DNA of 64,000 bases from positions 124,001 through 188,000 of the forward strand of contig JAEWKT010000032.1 of assembly GCA_023393635.1 (NCBI GenBank), read 5' to 3'. The position numbers were made by a program, and so were the translations under genes. Each line of letters starts with the position of its first letter. The first letter of the stretch is position 1. Under the pieces are notes generated by a model. That model did not search any database. It was not told where the DNA came from and saw nothing but the letters and a program-made list of their open reading frames with translations. The stretch is from Pseudomonadota bacterium. GTDB lineage: Bacteria > Pseudomonadota > Gammaproteobacteria > Pseudomonadales > Moraxellaceae. Shown here in pieces: positions 8,333 to 15,442 of this stretch.

Positions 8333-8737
8333 TTATGCTTCAGCAGCTTGGTTTTGATCTTGGTCATTTGACTGACCGCCATCATCATTGCGTTGCGCTT
8401 TACGAGCACGTTTTTCTTCAGCACTCTTAGCAAGCAAAGACTCTTCAGTAATTGCATTTTCACGACGGATAATCAAATTACGGATAATCGCATCGTTGTA
8501 GCGGAACAGCTCTTCAAGCTCATCCAAAGTCGCTTGACCACATTCTACGTTCATCAAAATGTAGTGCGCTTTATGGATTTTGTTAATCGGGTAAGCCAGT
8601 TGACGGCGTCCCCAGTCTTCTAAGCGATGAATTTGACCGCCAGATTCTTTAATTTGAGTGAGATAGCGTTCAACCATTCCCACTACCTGATCGCTTTGGT
8701 CTGGATGAACCAAAAGCACAATTTCGTAATGACGCAT
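8333..8737 (-). CDS. rpsF: 30S ribosomal protein bS6
   Basis: The protein begins MRHYEIVLLVHPDQSDQV and contains GRRQLAYPINK and the DELEELFRYNDAIIRNLIIRRE region of the ferredoxin-like S6 fold. The C-terminal tail (from about residue 105) is acidic and polar (DDGGQSNDQDQNQAAEA). That resembles the tail polyglutamylated by RimK in E. coli, although it ends in EA rather than EE. The length is 134 aa. AAGGAG precedes the ATG by seven bases. It is the first gene of the operon, and its leader contains a stable hairpin that may be regulatory. Confidence 0.97.
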   Translation of the reverse strand: MRHYEIVLLVHPDQSDQVVGMVERYLTQIKESGGQIHRLEDWGRRQLAYPINKIHKAHYILMNVECGQATLDELEELFRYNDAIIRNLIIRRENAITEESLLAKSAEEKRARKAQRNDDGGQSNDQDQNQAAEA

Positions 8738-8792
8738 ATGAAGCTCCTTACGGTTTGGGCAGCCACTGATTCCAACTCAATGGCAAGGAGAT

Positions 8793-8810
8793 AATACGGT
8801 TTCCCGTATT
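8793..8810 (-). promoter_or_regulatory. GAAA-tetraloop hairpin in the rpsF leader
   Basis: On the minus strand, AATACGG-GAAA-CCGTATT forms a perfect 7-bp stem capped by a GNRA tetraloop, 56-73 nt upstream of the rpsF start. Leaders of rpsF often carry a structure bound by the S6:S18 complex for autogenous control. Whether this hairpin is part of such an element is not shown. Confidence 0.4.
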
Positions 8811-8920
8811 GCTATAAAGCAGCGGCAGATATTATACAAATAGAGTAAAAATTACAAGAGAAACATTTACTAAATAGCTTGGCGACACCAAGGCAAACGT
8901 TAAGAAAGTGGAAAATAAAA

Positions 8921-8942
8921 AAGGAGCATTCAACTGCTCCTT
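8921..8942 (-). terminator. Terminator of the cyoABCDE operon
   Basis: The 8-bp stem AAGGAGCA / TGCTCCTT has a 6-nt loop and is followed on the minus strand by TTTTATTTT. It lies about 20 bases beyond the cyoE stop. Confidence 0.85.
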
Positions 8943-8962
8943 AAAGTTTTAAAGCTGTACTT

Positions 8963-9847
8963 TTAAGCGTTAATGATAAAAATATGGTTAGGGTTTAATT
9001 GGTAGTCCAAGGCAATACATACACTAAAGACGCTAATAATAATAACGGAGACTAAAAAAAAGCGACGTGCCCATAAGCGATCATCAATGGCTTTAAAGCC
9101 TGCAATCGACAAGTACAGCCAATAAGCACACATGACTAAAAATAAAACCAGATAAACAATAGCGACATAATTAAACACGTACAGTAAGCTGCCAGAAATT
9201 GTGAAAAGCAGCACATAAACCAAAGATTGAATTTTAGTGGCTTTAATGCCTTTTTTAGCGGGTAATACAGGAATACGGGCTGAGATGTAATCGTCTAAAC
9301 GATACACAGCGATACCAAAGGAATGTGGCATTTGCCAAATGCAAAAGGTAATAAATAAAATAAGTGCACCAATATCAAATTGGCCGCTAGCAACACAATA
9401 ACCAATCACTGGGGGTGCAGCACCAGAAATACTACCGACTAAGGTTTGATGAACAGAATGGCGTTTGAAGTACAGGCTGTATAAAACCACATAGTCAATA
9501 TAGCCAATCACAGCAAAGCCAAAAGCAAGCCAGTTAGAATAACAGTAGAGCAGGCCGAAGCCTGCAATACCGAGCAGAGCGGCAAAAATGTATGCCGCCC
9601 TGTTTGAAACCGTCTTTTTTACAAGTGCACGGTTTCGGGTTCTTTCCATTTTAATGTCAATATCCTGATCGATGATATTGTTTACTACACAACCAGATGC
9701 CACCACCAAAGAGGTTCCTAGTAAAGCCACTACCAGAAGCCATAAATCAATGTTGCCTTGAGCAGCTAAAAAGAAACCGCCCATAACTGAAATGAAATTA
9801 CCAAAGATAATTCCAGGCTTGGTTAGAAAAATAAACTGTTTAATCAT
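8963..9847 (-). CDS. cyoE: Protoheme IX farnesyltransferase (heme O synthase) CyoE
   Basis: CyoE adds a farnesyl group to heme B to make heme O for the bo3 oxidase. It is a polytopic UbiA-family membrane protein. The prenyl-diphosphate/Mg site is NNIIDQDIDIKMERTRNR. A second loop, YRLDDYISARIPVLPAKKG, carries the conserved second acidic motif. About eight or nine hydrophobic segments are visible. The frame opens with a TTG at 9850, but the ATG at 9847 is the better start (294 aa). It is the last gene of the cyo operon, 12 bases after cyoD. Confidence 0.95.
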   Translation of the reverse strand: MIKQFIFLTKPGIIFGNFISVMGGFFLAAQGNIDLWLLVVALLGTSLVVASGCVVNNIIDQDIDIKMERTRNRALVKKTVSNRAAYIFAALLGIAGFGLLYCYSNWLAFGFAVIGYIDYVVLYSLYFKRHSVHQTLVGSISGAAPPVIGYCVASGQFDIGALILFITFCIWQMPHSFGIAVYRLDDYISARIPVLPAKKGIKATKIQSLVYVLLFTISGSLLYVFNYVAIVYLVLFLVMCAYWLYLSIAGFKAIDDRLWARRFFLVSVIIISVFSVCIALDYQLNPNHIFIINA

Positions 9848-9859
9848 CAATCAAGCCAT

Positions 9860-10189
9860 TTACATCATAAAGAAGTGAAGGTAGTCCATCACCCAAATTG
9901 AACCAATAATCAAAATTGCAATGGTCAAAATGGTATAGACGAAAGCAATTAGATTCCAGCGCTGCTCAGAAGAAGTATTCAAATGCAGGAAGAAAACCAA
10001 CTGTACCAATACCTGAGCAATGGCAGTAACCACCACAGTTAAAATTAATGGCTGACGCTCAAAGCCACCATCCATTACCATCCAAAATGGAATAATGGTA
10101 AGGATAATAGAGATAATCAGGCCAATAACATATTGCTTGGTGCTGCCATGACTTGCACCAGCAGCAGTAGTATGCTCATGATGACTCAT
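9860..10189 (-). CDS. cyoD: Cytochrome bo3 ubiquinol oxidase subunit IV
   Basis: This small subunit has three transmembrane helices (about residues 20-40, 48-68 and 80-100) and a His-rich N-terminus (MSHHEHTTAAGASHG). The family motif LVQLVFFLHLN is present. The length of 109 aa equals E. coli CyoD. The frame is open to 10270, but that part is the out-of-frame end of cyoC. The ATG at 10189 overlaps the cyoC stop in an ATGA arrangement, showing translational coupling. Confidence 0.95.
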   Translation of the reverse strand: MSHHEHTTAAGASHGSTKQYVIGLIISIILTIIPFWMVMDGGFERQPLILTVVVTAIAQVLVQLVFFLHLNTSSEQRWNLIAFVYTILTIAILIIGSIWVMDYLHFFMM

Positions 10190-10803
10190 CCGATTGCTCC
10201 TAGTAAGTAAACTACACTGAACACACAAATCCAGACAATGTCCAGGAAGTGCCAGAATAAGCTTAAGCAAGCTAGGCGGCGGATGTTCGGTATAGTTAAG
10301 CCATTTTTAGAAATCTGGTAAGCCAGTACAACCATCCAGATTAAACCAGCAGTAACGTGCAAGCCATGCGTACCTACCAAACTAAAGTAAGCACTCAGGA
10401 ATGCACTCACGGTTGGGCCATGACCAATTTGGATTAAATGGTGGAACTCATACACTTCCATGCCAATAAAGCCAGCACCCAATACAAAAGTAAGGGCCAG
10501 CCAGCCTAAAACCTGACCAGTCTTTTGCTTGTGTTGTGCAAGCATCGCCATACCAAAGGTAAAGCTACTGACTAATAATAGGAATGTTTCCACCATAACA
10601 AACCCTAAAGTGTCACCAAACACTTCAGGAGCTGTAGGGCCATCGGCAGAGTGAGTCATTAGTACAGCAAACGCCACAAACAGACTTGAGAACAAAATCA
10701 AGTCGCTCATGATATAGGTCCAAAAACCCAATACGGTCATATCCGTATCGTCATGGTGATGAGCGTCATGATCATGCGCATCAAGATGTTGAATATCAGA
10801 CAT
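10186..10803 (-). CDS. cyoC: Cytochrome bo3 ubiquinol oxidase subunit III
   Basis: CyoC is the heme-copper oxidase subunit III, a five-helix membrane protein. The N-terminus is His/Asp-rich, followed by the first helix region LGFWTYIMSDLILFSSLFVAFAVL split over two turns. The signature GLHVTAGLIWM and the ending FWHFLDIVWICVFSVVYL are present. The length of 205 aa matches E. coli (204). It begins 2 bases after the cyoB stop, with an AGGAG inside the end of cyoB. Confidence 0.96.
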   Translation of the reverse strand: MSDIQHLDAHDHDAHHHDDTDMTVLGFWTYIMSDLILFSSLFVAFAVLMTHSADGPTAPEVFGDTLGFVMVETFLLLVSSFTFGMAMLAQHKQKTGQVLGWLALTFVLGAGFIGMEVYEFHHLIQIGHGPTVSAFLSAYFSLVGTHGLHVTAGLIWMVVLAYQISKNGLTIPNIRRLACLSLFWHFLDIVWICVFSVVYLLGAIG

Positions 10804-10805
10804 AA

Positions 10806-12791
10806 TTAGCCACGCTCCTGAACTTGTTCCATTTTCATGTAACGTTCATTTTCAATACGTTCCACTTCAGCTGCTGGTACGTAGTAATCCACTTTTTTAG
10901 TGAAAGAACTTACAATCAGACTAATGATTGTAGCAGCCAGTGCAGCAATAGATAGCCACCAGATATGCCAAGTCATTGCAAAACCAAATATAAACAAGAA
11001 TACACCCATGGCCACACCCGCAACGCGGTTAGTAGGCATATGAATATCCTGATATTGGGTTGGGCGTGGATAAGCTCTACCTTCTTGCTTGGCTACCCAG
11101 AAAGTATCGATATCAGCCGCTTGTGGCAGATGAGCAAAGTTATAAAATGGTGCTGGAGAAGTGGTGCTCCACTCCAAAGTACGACCATTCCATGGATCAC
11201 CCGTCATATCGATGTTTTTCTTACGATCGCGAATACTCACAACCGCCATAATTAATTGGCAGATAATACCAATTAAGATCAGTATTGAACCAAACAGCGC
11301 GATATAAACATAAGGATCCCATTCTGGATTATCAAATGTATTTAGGCGACGTGTCATACCCATAAAACCAAGGATATAAAGCGGCATAAACGCAAAGTAG
11401 AAACCAGTAATCCAGAACCAGAAAGCAGCCTTGCCCCAAGCTTCGTTTAGCGTAAAGCCAAACATTTTTGGGAACCAGTAGGTGATTCCTGCAAACATAC
11501 CAAATACCACACCCCCAATAATCACGTTATGGAAGTGAGCAACCAAGAATAACGAGTTATGTACTACAAAGTCAGCAGGTGGAATTGCAAGCAAGACACC
11601 AGTCATACCACCAATGGAGAAGGTGACTAAAAAGCCCATTGTCCAGAGCATTGGTACAGTAAACTGGATGCGGCCTTTGTACATGGTGAATAACCAACTG
11701 AAGATTTTCACACCAGTCGGAATAGCAATAACCATGGTCATTAAACCAAAGAACGCGTTAACGTTGGCACCTGCGCCCATGGTAAAGAAGTGGTGAACCC
11801 ATACTACATATGATAGGAAGCCAATCGCGATTGTTGCGTATACCATGGCTTTATAGCCAAATAAGTACTTACGGCTAAACGTTGCAACGACTTCAGAAAA
11901 GATACCAAATGCAGGGAGTGCCAAGATATATACTTCTGGATGACCCCAAGTCCAAATCAAGTTGACGTATAGCATTGGGCTACCGCCAGCATCATTGGTA
12001 AAGAAGTGCATGCCTAAGTAGCGGTCAACTGTTAACATTGCCAATGTACCCGTTAGAATTGGGAACACTGCAATAATAAGAATAACAGTTACTAAAGTAG
12101 TCCAGCAGAAAATAGGCATGTCCATCAGTTTCATGCCAGGTGCACGCATTTTAATGATGGTAACAAAGAAGTTAACACCAGTTAAAAGTGTACCTAAACC
12201 AGAAATCTGTAATGCCCAGATATAGTAATCTACACCCACACCAGGACTATATTGAATGCCCGATTGTGGCGGATAAGCCAGCCAGCCTGTTGAACCAAAC
12301 TCACCAAGCACCAATGACATCATCACGAGTGCCGCACTGACACCAAACATCCAGAAGCTGACGGAGTTTAGCAGTGGAAAGGCAACGTCACGGGCACCAA
12401 TTTGTAGTGGCACAACCACGTTCATTAAGCCAACCACCAGACCCATGGCCACGAAGAAAATCATAATTACGCCGTGGGCAGTAAAGATCTGGTCGTAGTG
12501 TTCAGGGTGTAGGTAGCCTTCAGCACCACCAGTAGCAAGTGCCTGCTGTAGACGCATCATAATGGCATCAGCAAAGCCGCGTAGCATCATGACGACAGAA
12601 ACAATGATATACATGATACCAATTTTTTTATGGTCTACCGTGGTAAACCATTCTGTCCATAAGTAATTCCATTTTTTGAAATACGTTATGGCAGCAAGCA
12701 GTAATAAACCGCCTAAAATCATGCCGGCAATAGTTACCTGTACGATGGGATCGTGCGGTATTGCCTCAAGGGTTAATTTTCCTAACAACAT
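10806..12791 (-). CDS. cyoB: Cytochrome bo3 ubiquinol oxidase subunit I
   Basis: This is the catalytic heme-copper subunit that reduces O2 to water and pumps protons. The residue numbering coincides with E. coli CyoB. The quinone-site residues Arg71, Asp75, His98 and Gln101 are all present. The low-spin heme ligand His106 and the D-channel Asp135 are also there. So are His284, Glu286 and the cross-linked Tyr288 in WGHPEVY, the CuB His pair in VWVHHFFTMG, and the heme ligands in VAHFHNV. About 15 transmembrane helices are expected. The length of 661 aa compares with 663 in E. coli. The Q-site residues confirm a quinol oxidase, not a cytochrome c oxidase. Confidence 0.98.
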   Translation of the reverse strand: MLLGKLTLEAIPHDPIVQVTIAGMILGGLLLLAAITYFKKWNYLWTEWFTTVDHKKIGIMYIIVSVVMMLRGFADAIMMRLQQALATGGAEGYLHPEHYDQIFTAHGVIMIFFVAMGLVVGLMNVVVPLQIGARDVAFPLLNSVSFWMFGVSAALVMMSLVLGEFGSTGWLAYPPQSGIQYSPGVGVDYYIWALQISGLGTLLTGVNFFVTIIKMRAPGMKLMDMPIFCWTTLVTVILIIAVFPILTGTLAMLTVDRYLGMHFFTNDAGGSPMLYVNLIWTWGHPEVYILALPAFGIFSEVVATFSRKYLFGYKAMVYATIAIGFLSYVVWVHHFFTMGAGANVNAFFGLMTMVIAIPTGVKIFSWLFTMYKGRIQFTVPMLWTMGFLVTFSIGGMTGVLLAIPPADFVVHNSLFLVAHFHNVIIGGVVFGMFAGITYWFPKMFGFTLNEAWGKAAFWFWITGFYFAFMPLYILGFMGMTRRLNTFDNPEWDPYVYIALFGSILILIGIICQLIMAVVSIRDRKKNIDMTGDPWNGRTLEWSTTSPAPFYNFAHLPQAADIDTFWVAKQEGRAYPRPTQYQDIHMPTNRVAGVAMGVFLFIFGFAMTWHIWWLSIAALAATIISLIVSSFTKKVDYYVPAAEVERIENERYMKMEQVQERG

Positions 12792-12794
12792 TGC

Positions 12795-13814
12795 TTATTC
12801 CTCTACAACAGCAGTATGGCTACTTGTCGCAGCATGACCACTCTGATGACTTGCTTCAGAACCATGAACAGCAGGCATGTATTGATCCATGACTGACTGG
12901 AAGAAACCAGGTTCTACAGAAGAAAAGTACGTAACTGGATGTGGTTGCGTAGGACGATTTTTTGGTTCATCTCTTAAGCTACGAAGCGTAGCCATATCAA
13001 GAGTTTTACCCGAGGCTTTAACCTGATTAACCCAAGCAGCGTATTCTTCATTGGTGACTGCATGAGCTCTAAAGCGCATGTTAGAGAAGCCATAGCCGCT
13101 ATAGTTGGCAGACATACCACGATAACCATCGTTTGGACCAAAGCCAGGTTTGCCATCCTTATCACTTAATTCATCAGCAATTAAATGCAGTTTGGTTCTC
13201 ATGCCTGCCATTGCGTAGATTTGACCGCCTAACTCAGGAATGAAGAATGAGTTCATTGTTGCGTTAGAGGTAATCTCGAAATTAACAGGTGTATTTACCG
13301 GGAACACAATTTCATTGACGGTAGCAATGTCAAGTTCTGGATAAATGAAAACCCATTTCCACTGCTCTGCAATCACCTGAATAGTGACAGGTTTGTTCTG
13401 AGCCTGTTGAGCCACCACCTGATTTGGATTGGTCTGAATAGACTTTGCAATCTTTTCATCAGTGAGCGGCTTATAAGGATCAAGGCTATGTGAAGCCTTG
13501 TAGGTAATTGTGGCAAGAATACCAATAATTATAATTGGTACACCCCACACTACAATTTCAATTTTTGTAGAGTGAGCCCAAGTTGGCAGGTATTCAGCCG
13601 CCTGGTTGTTCTCACGATACTTCCATGCAAACCAAAAGGTCATGAATATTGCAGGGATAACCACTAATAGCATTAACGCAAATGCGATAAGAATCAGGTT
13701 ACCTTGCTCAACTCCAATTTGACCTTTTGAGTTAAAAAGAACCATGTCTCCGCCACAGCCGCTTAAAACAGCCATCGCACATAAAGACAATAGGGTGAAG
13801 AAGGTTTGTCTCAT
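12795..13814 (-). CDS. cyoA: Cytochrome bo3 ubiquinol oxidase subunit II (lipoprotein)
   Basis: Subunit II begins with a lipoprotein signal peptide whose lipobox LSGC places the modified Cys at residue 20. Two transmembrane helices follow (about 40-65 and 88-108). The periplasmic cupredoxin domain starts near residue 140 (VIAEQWKWVFIYPE). It lacks the CuA cysteine cluster, as expected for a quinol oxidase. The COX-aromatic region (SANYSGYGFSNMRFRA) is conserved. The C-terminal tail is His/Ser/Ala-rich and seems to be lineage-specific. GAGG precedes the ATG by about eight bases. It is the first gene of the operon. Confidence 0.96.
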   Translation of the reverse strand: MRQTFFTLLSLCAMAVLSGCGGDMVLFNSKGQIGVEQGNLILIAFALMLLVVIPAIFMTFWFAWKYRENNQAAEYLPTWAHSTKIEIVVWGVPIIIIGILATITYKASHSLDPYKPLTDEKIAKSIQTNPNQVVAQQAQNKPVTIQVIAEQWKWVFIYPELDIATVNEIVFPVNTPVNFEITSNATMNSFFIPELGGQIYAMAGMRTKLHLIADELSDKDGKPGFGPNDGYRGMSANYSGYGFSNMRFRAHAVTNEEYAAWVNQVKASGKTLDMATLRSLRDEPKNRPTQPHPVTYFSSVEPGFFQSVMDQYMPAVHGSEASHQSGHAATSSHTAVVEE

Positions 13815-13969
13815 TTTAAAACCTCGGTTAAGAGTCCCATTACAGCGAAATATGGGTTGCTATTTAGAGTGCTAGCCTAATACAGCTTGCTACTGCTTAA
13901 ATTGCAAAACAGCTAAATTTTTCTGCTTTGCTTTGCACATTAAAGTGCCGCACTGCTACTTTGCGCGTC

Positions 13970-13975
13970 ATTATA
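13970..13975 (-). promoter_or_regulatory. Candidate -10 box for the cyo operon
   Basis: A perfect TATAAT is read on the minus strand about 155 nt upstream of cyoA, inside GGGCTATAATG. No recognisable -35 box lies 16-18 nt before it, so an activator may be needed or the match may be chance. Confidence 0.3.
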
Positions 13976-14416
13976 GCCCTATCTATATATACGAAGCTAT
14001 AACAATTGCCCCACGTTAAGCCTTAAAGATGAATTTCAAGTCACTGTAATTTAGAGTGATGTTAGAATGACCTAATATTTTTATGGCTTTTTAGAGCAAC
14101 ATTGAGTTTTTTTATATAAATACATTTATAAAATTAGTTGCTTACAGGTTTTTAGGCAAAATTGTCGCAAATAGCCTCTATTTATCTTAAGCTGTTTTTA
14201 AGAAAGTAAAAAATTTGTCTTATTTACAAAAGTAAAACTAAGAAATGAGGTCAATAATGGACTAAACACAAATTATAGTAATGATTTAAGTAAAATTTTC
14301 CTGGAAGATGAAAAGTTATAGACTGCTTTCCTGTGACAAGCAGGGCAGTAATCAAATTTTTTATATTTCAATTTGGATAGTGTTTTTAACAAAATGGCTG
14401 TAAGTCATTTGATGAC

Positions 14417-14503
14417 TAGACTCCTTGCATCAGTCGTCTATAGCTTTTGAAACCCACTTTTCAACATTGAGCGAAGCACAAGAGGGATAGTGCAAGAAGT
14501 CTA
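14417..14503. repeat. Short inverted-repeat element, copy 1
   Basis: The ends TAGACTCCTTGCA (14417-14429) and TGCAAGAAGTCTA (14491-14503) form a 13-bp inverted repeat with one mismatch around a 61-bp core. Related ends occur at 49563-49639 and 50391-50464. It lies 56 bases beyond the stop of the minus-strand RDD gene. Confidence 0.55.
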
Positions 14504-14521
14504 CTGTATTTTTATATTTCA

Positions 14522-14553
14522 TTGCCCTGTAAGACAACTTTCTTACAGGGCAA
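14522..14553 (-). terminator. Strong hairpin downstream of the RDD-domain gene
   Basis: TTGCCCTGTAAG (14522-14533) and CTTACAGGGCAA (14542-14553) form a perfect 12-bp stem with an 8-nt loop, 6 bases after the stop codon. The following minus-strand sequence is AT-rich but has no pure T-run. I call it a probable terminator or transcript-stabilising hairpin. Confidence 0.65.
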
Positions 14554-14559
14554 GCTGAT

Positions 14560-15306
14560 TTATTTGGGTAGATCAACTACCACTGTTTTTGCTAGGCGAT
14601 CGTGCAGCGTGCGGTTGCGTTTGCTAAAGATAAAGGCAAAATCAATCAAAGCAATCAGAAATACAAAGTAGTTGAGAATAATAAAAACCACAGAGCGGAT
14701 TAAAAAACTACGCGTCAGGTTGGTTTTCTCATGGGTTTGATCATCCACAATCTGAATGCCCAATGCTTTTTTACCTACTGTTTGGCCAAATTTATGCAAT
14801 AAAAATGCTTGCAGTACAAAGTAGGCGAGCACGAAACCCGCTACCGCATAATAAGCAGTCGATGGCAAAGTCGCCACTAAACTTAAAAGCTGTTCTTGTT
14901 GCTCTGGAGAGGGCAATACAGCTTTACCTGCAATGGCTTGGTACTTTTGTACAAAGTCTGGCGTCACAAACTGGCCAAAAATCATGGAGCTTGGAATCCA
15001 TAATAGTAAAATATCAATAATTTTGGCTAAAATACGTTTGTTGACTGATGCCAATACAGGCTTGATTATTTTTTTTGCCGCAACAGGCTCAATCACTTGG
15101 TTAACGGGGGTGCTAAATGGCACTTGGATATTCGGCTCATAAACCAGTTTACCTTGGGTCAAATCTCCTAAAGGCTTCCATTCTTGCATCCCTTCATGCC
15201 ATGCCAAGTCACTCAAAACCACCTGGTTGCTGGCAAGCATCTGGTTTACTTGTTCTAGACTATAAGGCCCAGCTTGTTCATTGTTTCGAGCCAAATAAAT
15301 TTGCAT
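14560..15306 (-). CDS. GYF-like plus RDD domain membrane protein
   Basis: The N-terminus (residues 1-50) is a GYF_2/DUF4339 domain. It shows YLARNNEQAGPYSLEQVNQML, with the GPYS core, and DLAWHEGMQEWKPLG. A linker leads to a C-terminal RDD domain with three hydrophobic segments (about 95-118, 155-175 and 208-230). The RDD hallmarks are the Arg and Asp in NKRILAKIIDILLL, GQTVGKKALGIQIVD and NRTLHDRLAKTVVV. RDD proteins are inner-membrane proteins. Some act as Na+/H+ antiporters, but the role of this fused form is unknown. It is transcribed alone, between a ppsA terminator and its own hairpin. Confidence 0.85.
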   Translation of the reverse strand: MQIYLARNNEQAGPYSLEQVNQMLASNQVVLSDLAWHEGMQEWKPLGDLTQGKLVYEPNIQVPFSTPVNQVIEPVAAKKIIKPVLASVNKRILAKIIDILLLWIPSSMIFGQFVTPDFVQKYQAIAGKAVLPSPEQQEQLLSLVATLPSTAYYAVAGFVLAYFVLQAFLLHKFGQTVGKKALGIQIVDDQTHEKTNLTRSFLIRSVVFIILNYFVFLIALIDFAFIFSKRNRTLHDRLAKTVVVDLPK

Positions 15307-15355
15307 CGTATTAAACCTTATAAAAATTACATGTTTATTTTAGCGTCATTTTAAT

Positions 15356-15385
15356 AATAAAGACCCATAAATATGGGTCTTTATT
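15356..15385 (-). terminator. Terminator downstream of ppsA
   Basis: AATAAAGACCCAT and ATGGGTCTTTATT form a perfect 13-bp stem with a 4-nt loop, about 58 bases beyond the ppsA stop. On the minus strand ATTAAAATG follows. Confidence 0.85.
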
Positions 15386-15442
15386 GCGCTTAGACCACCA
15401 TACTTAAGTTACAAATAAGAAAGCATAGTAGTGCAATAGGGC

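Larger units (their letters stand above)
13815..14559. other. 745-base intergenic region upstream of cyoA
   Basis: This is the longest gene-free stretch in the window. Near cyoA it should hold the operon promoter: on the minus strand a TATAAT box lies at 13975-13970, but I find no good -35 hexamer at the right distance. The middle part (14000-14400) is very AT-rich with no convincing ORF. The distal part contains a repeat element (14417-14503) and a strong hairpin (14522-14553), each listed separately. Confidence 0.6.

Noticed and set aside
14308..14403. 31-codon frame with a hydrophobic C-terminal half in the cyo upstream region
   Set aside because: A GGAAG sits directly against the ATG, too close for initiation, and there is no other support. 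It could be a small membrane peptide, but the evidence is too thin.
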